DNA of 46,940 bases, taken from contig DAIDAP010000006.1 in the NCBI GenBank assembly GCA_027310565.1, forward strand, positions 1-46,940, in the 5' to 3' direction. The DNA comes from Chloroflexota bacterium (GTDB taxonomy: Bacteria > Chloroflexota > Limnocylindria > P2-11E). This document shows positions 35,132-42,864 of this stretch, one piece after another. How positions within the stretch are numbered: the stretch's first letter is position 1; every line of letters begins with the position of its first letter. Under the pieces are notes generated by a model that was not told the DNA's origin, did not search any database, and saw nothing but the letters and a program-made list of their open reading frames with translations. Both the position numbers and the translations under genes were made by a program.

Positions 35132-37137
35132 CCTGGGCCGACCTCGGCGCGAGCGCGCTGCGCGCCGCGCTGCCCATCGCGATCTGGGGCTGCGGGGCGG
35201 CGGTCTACGCGGTCGCGCGCCGCGACGGGCGCGCGCTCGCGTCGGCGCGCTGGGCCACGGTCCTCGTGCTCGCCTTCATCGGCCTCGCGGTGTTCGCGAT
35301 GGAGGGCGCGCTCCTCAGCCACGACTTCTCCATCCTCTACGTCGCGCAGAACAACGCGCGCGAGACGCCGCTGTTCTTCACCGCCATCTCGCTGTGGGCG
35401 GGGCTCGCCGGGTCGATCCTGCTCTGGGCGCTCGTGCTCGCCGGCGCCACGGCGTACGTCGCGTGGCGCGGAACGCGCGACCTGCCACGCCTCGCGACGA
35501 CCGCGCTCGCGATCCTCCTCGGGATGAGCGTGTTCTTCCTGCTCATCATGACGACGCCGGTGGCCGATCCGTTCACGCGGGCCGACCCGGTGCCCGCCAA
35601 CGGCCTCGGTCCGAACCCGCTGCTGCAGAACCATCCGCTCATGGCGCTGCACCCACCGCTCCTCTACCTCGGGTACGTGCTCTTCTCGGTCCCGTTCGCG
35701 TACGCGATCGCGTCGCTGATCCTCGGCGAGGCCGGCGACCGGTGGCTCGTCGCGACGCGTCGCTTCGCGCTCGTGTCGTGGGGGCTCCTCGGCCTCGGCA
35801 TCGTCGTCGGGTCGTGGTGGTCGTACGCGGTCCTCGGCTGGGGCGGGTACTGGGCCTGGGACCCGGTGGAGAACGCGGCCCTCATGCCCTGGCTCGTCGC
35901 GACCGCCTACCTGCACTCGGTGATGGTCGAGGAGAAGCGGCGCCTCCTGCGCACCTGGAACCTCGCGCTCGTCGTGGCGACGTTCGCGCTGACGATCCTC
36001 GGGACGTTCCTCACGCGGAGCGGCGTGGTGAACTCCGTGCATTCGTTCACGCAGTCGGCGATCGGGCCGGTGCTGCTCGGCTACCTCGCGGCCATCGTCG
36101 TCCTCTCCGTCGGCCTCATCCTCTGGCGGATGCCGCGGCTCGCCGAGGCGGAGGGCATCGGCGCGCCGCTCTCGCGCGAGGCGATCTTCCTGGTGCAGAA
36201 CGTCGTCTTCGTCGCCGCGACCGTCACCGTGCTCCTCGGCACGCTCTACCCGGTCTTCGCCGAAGCGCTCACCGGCGCGCAGCTCTCCATCGGGCGGCCG
36301 TACTTCGACCGGGTCGAGGTGCCGCTCGCGCTCGCGCTCCTCTTCCTCATGGGCGTCGGACCGCAGCTGCCGTGGCACGGCGCGTCGCGCGCCACGCTCG
36401 AGCGGCAGTTCACGGCGCCGATCCTCGCGGCGGCCGCGGGCGCCGCCGTCGCGCTCGCGGCCGGCCTGGACGGCGCCTTCACGGTCCTCACCTACGCGCT
36501 CGCGTTCTTCGTCGCCGCGACGGTGGTCCAGGAGTTCGCGCGCGGCGTCCGCGCGCGCGGCACGCTGCACGGCGAGCCACCGGCCGTCGCGTTCGTGAAC
36601 CTGCTGCGGCGCAGCGGCCGCCGCTACGGTGGCTACGTCGTGCACCTCGGCATCGTCGTCGTCGCACTCGCGATCGCGACGAGCCAGGCGGCGACGATCC
36701 AGGTGGAGCAGACCCTCTCGCCGGGCGGCTCGATGACCGCGGGGCCGTACACCATCACCTTCGGCGCGCTGCGCGACGCCGCCGAGCCGCAGCGCGACCT
36801 GGTGTACGCGGATCTCACCGTGACCGGCAACGGCGTGCAGGAGAACGTGCGGCCCGCGCTCGCGTTCTATCCGAACGCGACGCAGGCGATCGGCTCACCC
36901 GGGATCGCCCCCGGGCCGCGCGAGGACGTGTACACCATCCTCTCCGCGTACGACACGCGCGGGAGCTCGTGGGCCACGATCCGCGTGCTCGTCATGCCGC
37001 TGGTGTCGTGGCTGTGGATCGGCGGCGGCATCGTGGGGATCGGCGCCCTCATCGCCGCGCTCCCGCAGCCGAAGCGGCGGCCGGTCGCGCAGCGGGCCGG
37101 CGCGCTCCCCGCGGAGGCGGAGGGGGCGCGGATGTGA
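35128..37137 (+). CDS. ccmF: Cytochrome c heme lyase subunit CcmF
   Basis: A 669-residue polytopic protein with about 14-15 hydrophobic segments. It has the tryptophan-rich heme motif WGGYWAWDPVENA near residue 245, and RNSGV-like FLTRSGVVNSVHSF region following it. A periplasmic beta-rich segment precedes the last helix. With CcmH it forms the ligase that joins heme to CxxCH. ATG at 35128 overlaps ccmE; its end overlaps ccmH as GTGA. Confidence 0.94.
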   Translation: MTWADLGASALRAALPIAIWGCGAAVYAVARRDGRALASARWATVLVLAFIGLAVFAMEGALLSHDFSILYVAQNNARETPLFFTAISLWAGLAGSILLWALVLAGATAYVAWRGTRDLPRLATTALAILLGMSVFFLLIMTTPVADPFTRADPVPANGLGPNPLLQNHPLMALHPPLLYLGYVLFSVPFAYAIASLILGEAGDRWLVATRRFALVSWGLLGLGIVVGSWWSYAVLGWGGYWAWDPVENAALMPWLVATAYLHSVMVEEKRRLLRTWNLALVVATFALTILGTFLTRSGVVNSVHSFTQSAIGPVLLGYLAAIVVLSVGLILWRMPRLAEAEGIGAPLSREAIFLVQNVVFVAATVTVLLGTLYPVFAEALTGAQLSIGRPYFDRVEVPLALALLFLMGVGPQLPWHGASRATLERQFTAPILAAAAGAAVALAAGLDGAFTVLTYALAFFVAATVVQEFARGVRARGTLHGEPPAVAFVNLLRRSGRRYGGYVVHLGIVVVALAIATSQAATIQVEQTLSPGGSMTAGPYTITFGALRDAAEPQRDLVYADLTVTGNGVQENVRPALAFYPNATQAIGSPGIAPGPREDVYTILSAYDTRGSSWATIRVLVMPLVSWLWIGGGIVGIGALIAALPQPKRRPVAQRAGALPAEAEGARM

Positions 37138-37595
37138 GCGGCCGACGCCTGGCGATGCTCGTGGCGGTCCTCGCCGTCGCCGGCGCCGTCGCGTGGAGCG
37201 CGCTGCCGCGGCCGGAGACGCAGACGGAGCGCGTCGACCGCATCGCGTCGCAGCTGCGCTGCGTCGTGTGCCAGGGTCTGTCGGTGCGGGACTCGCCGTC
37301 GGAGACCGCGCGCCAGATGCGTGCCGTCGTCAGCCAGCGCGTCGGGGAGGGACGGACCGATCGGCAGATCTTCGACGAGTTCCGCGACGCGTACGGCGAC
37401 TGGATCATCCTCTCTCCGCCGCTCCTGGGGTGGACCGGGCTCATCTGGCTCGTACCGGTGGCGGCGCTCCTGCTGGGCCTCCTGCTCGCGGTGCGCTGGA
37501 TCCGGGCGGGGCCGCCGCCGCCGAAGGCGGACCCGTCTCCCGCCGACCTCGCGATGCTGCGCGAGCGCGCCGCGCGCGAGGAGGCGCTCGACTGA
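37134..37595 (+). CDS. ccmH: Cytochrome c-type biogenesis protein CcmH
   Basis: A 153-residue protein with a signal/anchor (residues 5-22), the redox motif LRCVVCQGLSVRDSPSE near 41-57 and a C-terminal transmembrane helix (about 105-123). It keeps apocytochrome Cys residues reduced for heme ligation. GTG at 37134. The gene normally between ccmF and ccmH, the thioredoxin-like ccmG, is missing here. Confidence 0.93.
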   Translation: MSGRRLAMLVAVLAVAGAVAWSALPRPETQTERVDRIASQLRCVVCQGLSVRDSPSETARQMRAVVSQRVGEGRTDRQIFDEFRDAYGDWIILSPPLLGWTGLIWLVPVAALLLGLLLAVRWIRAGPPPPKADPSPADLAMLRERAAREEALD

Positions 37596-38395
37596 GCTAC
37601 CTGCTCTTCGCGGCGCTCTTCCTCGCCGGGCTCGCGCTCGCCGCGCTGCCGTTCCTGTCGCGCCGCGCGCCCGCGTGGCCGAGCGAGGCGCCCGACGCGC
37701 GGGACGACGTCGCCCGCGCGGTGAGCGGCCTGCGCGACCTCGAGTTCGCGCGCGCCGCCGGGACGATCTCGACCGAGGACCACGCCCGCCTCACCGCCCT
37801 GCTCGCGCGCGGCGCGTTCGCGCCGGCGCGCTTGGAGCGGGCTGTCACCGCGCCGTGGCGGACCATCGTGGCCGGCGCGCTGCTCGCGGGCGCCGTCGCC
37901 GTGGTCGTCGTCGTGACGCTGCCGCGGTCGGTCGGCGATCGCGCGCCGGGCGCGCCGATCACCGGAAGCCTGCCGAGCGGTGCGCCGAGCCTCGAGCAGC
38001 TCCAGGCGCGCGCGAGCGCCGCACCGACGGACGTCCCGACGCGTCTCGCGCTCGCCGACGCGTACATCGAGAACGACCGCCTGAGCGAAGCGTCGGTGGT
38101 GTACCGGCAGGTCCTCGACCTCGACCCGCGGAACACGCCGGCCCTCAACGGCCTCGCCATCGTGCTCTTCCGCGCGGGGTCGTCGGACGGCGCGCTCCTC
38201 GCGCTCGACCGCGTCCTCACGCTCAACCCCAAGGAGCCCGACGCGCTGTTCCTCAAGGGGCTCATCCAGTACCAGCGCGAGGATTGGAAGGGCGCGGCCG
38301 CGACCTGGCGGGTGTTCCTCGACGTCGGCGAGTTCGATCCGCGCGCCGGGATGGTGCGCCCGCTCTACGACGACGCGGTGAAGCGGGCGGGGTGA
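37592..38395 (+). CDS. ccmI: CcmI-like TPR protein
   Basis: A protein of about 267 residues with an N-terminal anchor (residues 2-20), a short region with RDLEFARAAGTISTEDHARL typical of CcmI, a second transmembrane helix (about 90-110) and two to three TPR units (DVPTRLALADAYIENDRLSEA; TPALNGLAIVLFRAG; PDALFLKGLIQYQREDWKGA). The only possible start ahead of the first helix is CTG at 37592, overlapping the ccmH stop as CTGA. GAGGAGG at 37578-37584 gives a 7-base spacer. A GTG start further inside would remove the anchor. Confidence 0.85.
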   Translation: MSYLLFAALFLAGLALAALPFLSRRAPAWPSEAPDARDDVARAVSGLRDLEFARAAGTISTEDHARLTALLARGAFAPARLERAVTAPWRTIVAGALLAGAVAVVVVVTLPRSVGDRAPGAPITGSLPSGAPSLEQLQARASAAPTDVPTRLALADAYIENDRLSEASVVYRQVLDLDPRNTPALNGLAIVLFRAGSSDGALLALDRVLTLNPKEPDALFLKGLIQYQREDWKGAAATWRVFLDVGEFDPRAGMVRPLYDDAVKRAG

Positions 38396-38416
38396 ACGGC
38401 TAGAATCGGCTCATAC

Positions 38417-38430
38417 GGCGCGTCCGCGCC
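38417..38430 (+). terminator. Hairpin after the ccm operon, before tRNA-His (weak terminator candidate)
   Basis: GGCGC (38417-38421) and GCGCC (38426-38430) form a 5-pair stem with a 4-base loop; the following bases are GGCTTTCAT. The stem is short and the T-run weak. TAGAAT at 38401-38406 just upstream might be the -10 of the tRNA promoter, in which case the hairpin lies in the 5' leader of the tRNA. Confidence 0.3.
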
Positions 38431-38439
38431 GGCTTTCAT

Positions 38440-38512
38440 GGCGGCATTGGTGTAGCGGTTAGCACAGCAGATTGTGGATCTGTTAGCCCGGATTCGAATT
38501 CCGGATGCCGCC
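38440..38512 (+). tRNA. tRNA-His (anticodon GTG)
   Basis: Folded by hand: acceptor GGCGGCAT pairs with ATGCCGCC, which includes the extra G-1:C73 pair typical of tRNA-His; D stem GTGT/GCAC; anticodon stem GCAGA/TCTGT with loop TTGTGGA and anticodon GTG at 38474-38476; T stem CCGGA/TCCGG with loop TTCGAAT. The CCA end is only partly encoded (CA follows the discriminator). It lies between the ccm operon and the convergent fecR-like gene. Confidence 0.95.
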
Positions 38513-38552
38513 CAGAGTGTCGGCACCGCCGCGGGTCACGCCGCCGCGCTGA

Positions 38553-39842
38553 TCACTTCCCGCTGTCCCCATTCTTGTTCGGGCCGGTGCTCGGCCCGGT
38601 GCCCTGATCGGCGGGCGGTCCGCCGGGTCCGCCGGGGACGGCCGCGCCGGAGCCTAGCGTCGGCCGCGTCGGCAGCGTCGGCAGCGCCGACGGCGGCACG
38701 AACCCGCCCGGGCCTGGGGCCTGTCCCTGTCCCTGTCCTTGACCCTTACCCTCGCCGCGCCCGTCATCCGGCCGTCGGGCCGGTTCCGGCGTCGCGCTCA
38801 CGCCGCGCCGGCTCGGGGTGGCCGTGCCGCGCGGCAGCGCGTCGCTCTCGTCCTCGCCCAGCACGCGAGCGCCGGTCTTGCCGTCCTCACCGCGGCGCAC
38901 CTCGAAGCCGGACCGGTCCTCACCGTTCGCCGAGCGCAGCGTGTCGCGGACCTCGAGCTCGCGCCCGCGCTCCTCGACGCGGACGGTGACCGCGCCGTCG
39001 CGCCGTGGGGCGGGACCGTCCGTCCGTGCGGCGACCCGACCGTCGGGCATGTCCGGGAGCTCGACCACGACGCTGTCGCCCTCGCGGCGCACCTGCGCGC
39101 CGGGCGTCTGCGCGACGAGCTTGCCGTCGCGCGTCACGCCGTTCGTCCGGCCGAGCGGGTCCACGACGAGCGAGCTCGACGCCGCCACGGTCACGCTGAC
39201 GGTCCGCTCCGCTCTCGGCGCCGCCCGCGCCGGCGCGGGCGGCGCGTCGCGCCGCTGCGTCTGCGTCGTCCCCGCGGCCACCGGCACCTCGACGACACGC
39301 CCACCCTGCCCGGCGTCGGCGACCTGGGCGACCACCTCGCCCTCCGTCGTCGTCACCGTGGTCGCGTCGGCGTCGGAGGAGACCTCGAACTCCGTGCCAC
39401 GCACGCTCGCGGTGCTCGCCGGCGTGCGCACCTCGTAGCGCGACGCCCCGGTCGCGAGCTTCGTCACGACGTGCCAGGTGCGGCCGACGAGCTGCGTCAT
39501 GCTCACGATGGTGCCGCCGCCCGCGATCGCCTCGGCCTCATCCACGACGAGCGTCGTCAGCGGCTCGATCGTGACCGTGGAGCCTTCGAAGTACGTGATG
39601 ACGGCACGCGCGCCGGCCGCGGTCTGGATCGCGTCGCCGGGGGCGATCACCTCGCCGTCGCGCGCCGGCGCGAACGACCCGCCCGCGCCGTGGCGCACGG
39701 CCACGTCGCCCGAGAGCACGGTCAGCGTGGTCGCGGCGCCGAGCGCGCTGCCGCTGCCCGGGCCGGCGGATCCGATCGCGAGCGTGAGCGCGACGCCGAG
39801 CGCGACGATGCCGGCGAGCATCCGGAAGCGACGGACGCGCAT
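38553..39842 (-). CDS. FecR-domain exported protein with a long low-complexity C-terminus
   Basis: A 429-residue protein. The signal peptide covers about residues 1-35. A FecR domain (PF04773) spans about 40-190: VLSGDVAVRHGAGGSF, GDAIQTAAGARAVITYFEGSTVTIEPLT, YEVRTPASTASVRGTEFEVS, TEGEVVAQ. The second half is Pro/Gly/Arg-rich with GQGQGQGQ, TPEPARRP and PTLPTRPT runs. It is not next to an ECF sigma gene or a TonB receptor, so it is probably a structural or sensing envelope protein, not a classical FecR. GGGGAGG precedes the ATG at 39842. Confidence 0.85.
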   Translation of the reverse strand: MRVRRFRMLAGIVALGVALTLAIGSAGPGSGSALGAATTLTVLSGDVAVRHGAGGSFAPARDGEVIAPGDAIQTAAGARAVITYFEGSTVTIEPLTTLVVDEAEAIAGGGTIVSMTQLVGRTWHVVTKLATGASRYEVRTPASTASVRGTEFEVSSDADATTVTTTEGEVVAQVADAGQGGRVVEVPVAAGTTQTQRRDAPPAPARAAPRAERTVSVTVAASSSLVVDPLGRTNGVTRDGKLVAQTPGAQVRREGDSVVVELPDMPDGRVAARTDGPAPRRDGAVTVRVEERGRELEVRDTLRSANGEDRSGFEVRRGEDGKTGARVLGEDESDALPRGTATPSRRGVSATPEPARRPDDGRGEGKGQGQGQGQAPGPGGFVPPSALPTLPTRPTLGSGAAVPGGPGGPPADQGTGPSTGPNKNGDSGK

Positions 39843-39908
39843 GCAGGCCTCCCCATTTCCGTCCGGGACGGTCCACCCACCGTGTCCGGCCTACACGAGG
39901 CGTAACGG

Positions 39909-39941
39909 ACCCGTGGGCCGCAGGTCAGGGCCCGTTCGGGT
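39909..39941 (-). terminator. Hairpin downstream of the yvcK-argF operon (terminator candidate)
   Basis: ACCCG (39909-39913) pairs with CGGGT (39937-39941) and GGGCC (39915-39919) with GGCCC (39929-39933), with small internal bulges. It lies 43 bases after the stop of the last gene of the leftward operon and before the fecR-like promoter. No T-run follows on the minus strand, so function is uncertain. Confidence 0.35.
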
Positions 39942-39983
39942 GGGGAGCGGTCTCAGGCACGTCTCAGCGTCCGCGCGGCAGGG

Positions 39984-40445
39984 TCACTCGCGGGGCGGCG
40001 AGTACTCCGACACGGCGACGAGGAACGGACGCGTACGCCCGGGCTGGATCGTGAGCGGCTCGCCCAGGCCCGCCTTGGCGAAGATCGGGACGCGCAGCCC
40101 GTGCAGGCGCGACGTGCTGCGCTGCCACTCGGTGCCGCACACCGGACAGACGAACGCGCCGTCCGGCATGCGCTCGCCGTACGACAGCAGGATCTTCGCG
40201 CAGCAGCGCTCGACGTTCGGCTGGTGCCCGTCGGCCGAGCCGAGGTAGGGGAACGACGCCTGCGGGCCGACACGCGTGCGCCGCTCGAACGCGCGCCCGT
40301 CGGCACGTCGGTACGTCTCGGCCGCGGCCTTCGTCCACGCGGTGCCGCACTCGGGGCAGCGGAACGCGCGCTGCGGCTTGTAGAAGCCGCCCCATTCGAT
40401 GATCCAGTCCTCGCAGCAGTCCGCGAGGATCACGCGATCGGCCAT
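39984..40445 (-). CDS. Duplicated zinc-ribbon protein of unknown function
   Basis: A 153-residue protein with two similar units. Unit one has CC at residues 10-11 and FRCPECGTAW at 28-37; unit two has ERCCAKI at about 80 and FVCPVCGTEW at 98-107. In each, a CC pair precedes a CPxCGT knuckle by 17-18 residues, giving two four-Cys zinc sites and suggesting internal duplication. The last 40 residues have no Cys. ATG at 40445 overlaps the argF stop as ATGA. I do not recognise a named family; co-translation with argF is evident, its role is not. Confidence 0.7.
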   Translation of the reverse strand: MADRVILADCCEDWIIEWGGFYKPQRAFRCPECGTAWTKAAAETYRRADGRAFERRTRVGPQASFPYLGSADGHQPNVERCCAKILLSYGERMPDGAFVCPVCGTEWQRSTSRLHGLRVPIFAKAGLGEPLTIQPGRTRPFLVAVSEYSPPRE

Positions 40446-41383
40446 CAGCCCTCCCCCAGCAGCCAGCGGAGCACGGCCTTCTGCGCGTGCAGCCGGTTCT
40501 CGGCCTGATCGAAGACCGCGCTCTGCGGACCGTCCATCACGTCGTCGGTGATCTCCTCGCCGCGGTGGGCCGGAAGATCGTGCATCACGATCGCGTCAGG
40601 CTTCGCGCCGCGCAGGAGGTCCGCGTTCACCTGGTAACCGTGGAACGCGCGGCGCCGGCGCTCGTACTCCTGCTCCTGCCCCATGCTCGTCCAGACGTCC
40701 GTGTACACGACGTCCGCGTCCTTCACGGCGGCGACCGGATCGCGCAGCAGCGTCACGGTCCCGCCGCTCGCCGACGCGGCCCGTCGCGCGAGCTCGACGT
40801 AGCGCTCCTGCGGCTCGTAGCCCTCGGGCGTCGCGGCGCGCAGGTGGGCTCCGACGAGCGCCGTGCCGAGCATGAGCGAGTGCAGCACGTTGTTGCCGTC
40901 GCCCACGTAGGCGACCGTCACCCGACGCAGATCGGGACCCTTGCGCTCGCGGATGGTGAGGATGTCCGCGAGGCCCTGGCACGGGTGGGTGAGATCGCTC
41001 AGGCCGTTGATCACCGGGATGCTCGACCAGCGCGCGAACTCCTCGATCGTCTCGTGCGCGTTCGTCCGCAGCACGACCGCGTCGACCATGCGGCTCACGA
41101 CGCGCGCCACGTCCGCGACGCTCTCGCGGCGCCCGAGACCCACCTCCTGCGGCGAGAGGTAGACGCAGTGACCTCCCAGCTCCACCATCCCCACCTCGAA
41201 CGACAGCCGCGTCCGCAGGCTCGGCTTCTCGAAGATCTGCGCGAGGGTGCGCCCCGCGAGCGGCCGCGCGTGGCGGCCGCGGCCGGCCTTGAGCGACGAC
41301 GCCTCGTCCAGCAGCCGCGCGAGATCGGACGGACCGAGATCGGCGACGGAGACGAAGTGACGCACCCGCGATGCCACGGTCAC
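40445..41383 (-). CDS. argF: Ornithine carbamoyltransferase
   Basis: A 312-residue carbamoyltransferase that makes citrulline from ornithine and carbamoyl phosphate. Carbamoyl-phosphate motif FEKPSLRTR near residue 55, HPCQ near 137, ornithine loop DVWTSMGQE near 232. The usual HCLP signature is HDLP (in MHDLPAHRGEEI), so the conserved Cys is Asp. The rest of the C-terminus (AENRLHAQKAVLRWLL) is standard. GTG at 41383 overlaps the yvcK stop as GTGA. No other arg gene is nearby. An acetyl- or succinyl-ornithine relative remains possible because of the altered motif. Confidence 0.88.
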   Translation of the reverse strand: MTVASRVRHFVSVADLGPSDLARLLDEASSLKAGRGRHARPLAGRTLAQIFEKPSLRTRLSFEVGMVELGGHCVYLSPQEVGLGRRESVADVARVVSRMVDAVVLRTNAHETIEEFARWSSIPVINGLSDLTHPCQGLADILTIRERKGPDLRRVTVAYVGDGNNVLHSLMLGTALVGAHLRAATPEGYEPQERYVELARRAASASGGTVTLLRDPVAAVKDADVVYTDVWTSMGQEQEYERRRRAFHGYQVNADLLRGAKPDAIVMHDLPAHRGEEITDDVMDGPQSAVFDQAENRLHAQKAVLRWLLGEG

Positions 41384-42408
41384 GAGAGCGCCCGCAGCGC
41401 CGGCCGGCGACGGTCGTCGACGAGCGCGGTGAGCGCGCGCGCCAGCCGCTCGGCGTCGTGGCGGATGGTGTCCTGCTTGCGCCACAGCTCGCGCGGCCCG
41501 CTCCACTTGTCGATGATCGGCGCGGTCACCGCACGCACGCCCAGGGCGCGGATGCGCTCGAGCTCGAGCGCGCTCGGCTCCAGGTACTCGAGGCCCTGCC
41601 GCGCGTAGTGGCGCCGGAGGTGGTCGGGCGGCGCGTCGTCGTTGACGAGCGCCACGTCGAGCCCCGAGCCGCCGAGGTAGTCGCGGACCGCGGAGACGTG
41701 GTCGGCGAGCGCCATCCCGTCGGTCTGCCCGGGCTGCCGGGTCGTGTTCGCGACGTAGACGACGAGCCCCTCGGCGTTCGCGACGGCGCGCGCGATCTCG
41801 GGGATGAGCAGACACGCGCACACGGTCGTGTAGAGGCTGCCGGGACCGAGCGTGACGAGATCCGCGGCGGCGATCGCCTCGACGCTCCCCGGCGTCGCCG
41901 CGACGTGATCGTCGGTGAGGAAGATGCGGCGGATGGGCGCCTTCCCGACGGCGCGGACGCTCACCTCCTCCTCGACGACCGTGCCGTCCTCGAGCTCCGC
42001 GGAGAGGTGCGTGTTGTACAGGGTCACCGGCAGCACGCGGCCGCGGAGCTTGAGCAGCCGCGACGCCTCCTCGACGGCGCGCAGGAACGAGCCCTCCTGC
42101 TGCGTCAGGGCCGCGAGGAACAAGTTGCCGAACGCCATGCCGTCGAGGTCCTCGCTCTTGTCCGTGTCGAAGCGGTGGTTGAAGAGGCGCGTGAGGACGG
42201 GGTCGCCCTCGGCGAGGACGGTCAGGGCGTTCCGGATGTCGCCCGGCGCCGGCACGTCGAGCGCGATGCGCACCTTTCCGGTGGAGCGACCCGAGTCGGT
42301 GACGCCGATGAGCGCGGTGATGTCGTCGGTGTAGGCGCGCAGGCCGCGCATGACCGTCGGCGCGCCGAGGCCGCCCCCGACGCAGACGACGCGGAGCGGC
42401 CGATCCAC
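41380..42408 (-). CDS. yvcK: YvcK/CofD-like protein (gluconeogenesis factor family)
   Basis: A 342-residue protein of the YvcK family (PF01933). N-terminal VVCVGGGLGAPTVMRGL, then GVTDSGRSTGKVR, PGDIRNALTVLAEGDPVLTRLFNHRF, MAFGNLFLAALT and DLVTLGPGSLYTTVCACLL follow the family. YvcK binds UDP-sugars and supports cell-wall growth under gluconeogenic conditions in Bacillus and Mycobacterium. It usually neighbours rapZ and whiA; here it is followed by argF. GTG 42408 begins one strand before the glycine loop; GTG 42432 is also possible. Confidence 0.9.
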   Translation of the reverse strand: MDRPLRVVCVGGGLGAPTVMRGLRAYTDDITALIGVTDSGRSTGKVRIALDVPAPGDIRNALTVLAEGDPVLTRLFNHRFDTDKSEDLDGMAFGNLFLAALTQQEGSFLRAVEEASRLLKLRGRVLPVTLYNTHLSAELEDGTVVEEEVSVRAVGKAPIRRIFLTDDHVAATPGSVEAIAAADLVTLGPGSLYTTVCACLLIPEIARAVANAEGLVVYVANTTRQPGQTDGMALADHVSAVRDYLGGSGLDVALVNDDAPPDHLRRHYARQGLEYLEPSALELERIRALGVRAVTAPIIDKWSGPRELWRKQDTIRHDAERLARALTALVDDRRRPALRALS

Positions 42409-42450
42409 GTGGGCATCTTGGCAGATATGCACGAGCTCGAGCGAACGTAG

Positions 42451-42472
42451 GGGCCGCCCCGGGGGGCGGCCC
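42451..42472 (-). terminator. Perfect 10-bp GC hairpin upstream of yvcK
   Basis: GGGCCGCCCC (42451-42460) and GGGGCGGCCC (42463-42472) form a perfect 10-pair stem with a minimal loop. It lies between the leftward 63-residue membrane protein gene and yvcK, so it may end the first transcript or act in the yvcK leader. No T-run follows on either strand. Confidence 0.4.
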
Positions 42473-42498
42473 ATACGACCGTCGTGAGGCGCCGGCGG

Positions 42499-42690
42499 CT
42501 ACCCCGCCTTGCGCATGTCGGCGACCGCGCGGCGCACGACCGCCCGGCGCGCGACGAGCTCCGCTCGCCACGCCCTGCGCCGCTCGAGCGCCTCGTCGAA
42601 GCCGCGCTCGTACGCGCCGATCGCGAGGAAGCCGACGACGATCATCCCGAGCGCGACGCCGAGCAGCAGACCCGCCAGCAGCATCTCCAT
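42499..42690 (-). CDS. 63-residue single-pass membrane protein
   Basis: The protein starts EMLLAGLLLGVALGMIVVGFLAIGAY, one hydrophobic helix, then a charged helical region rich in Arg, Ala and Glu (FDEALERRRAWRAELVARR). ATG at 42690 has GGAGA with a 5-base spacer; a longer open frame upstream to 42858 is Pro/Gly-rich and lacks a credible start context. It lies divergent from the ABC exporter ATPase. No family recognised; coiled-coil-like C-terminus is possible. Confidence 0.6.
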   Translation of the reverse strand: MEMLLAGLLLGVALGMIVVGFLAIGAYERGFDEALERRRAWRAELVARRAVVRRAVADMRKAG

Positions 42691-42864
42691 GTGGTCTCCA
42701 TCCCCGCGCACCCCCGCGGACCGCTGGGCCGCGTGGCAAGCAACGGGCGTGCCAACCCCGCCGGCCGGGCGGGCGGGGGCGCCGGCCGGCCCCGGCCTGG
42801 CCGCCGGCTCGTGTCGCGCACCGGAGATCCCTTGACGGCACGCGACACTAGAATTCACCGGGCG

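Noticed and set aside
38700-38760. Tandem CTGTCC-like repeats as a possible CRISPR or regulatory array
   Set aside because: They are short, directly abutting and encode the GQGQGQ run of the FecR-domain protein; there are no spacers.
42740-42800. GC-rich inverted repeats in the gap upstream of the ABC exporter
   Set aside because: The CCGGCC/GGCCGG runs are too simple for confident structure calls and no single stem stands out.
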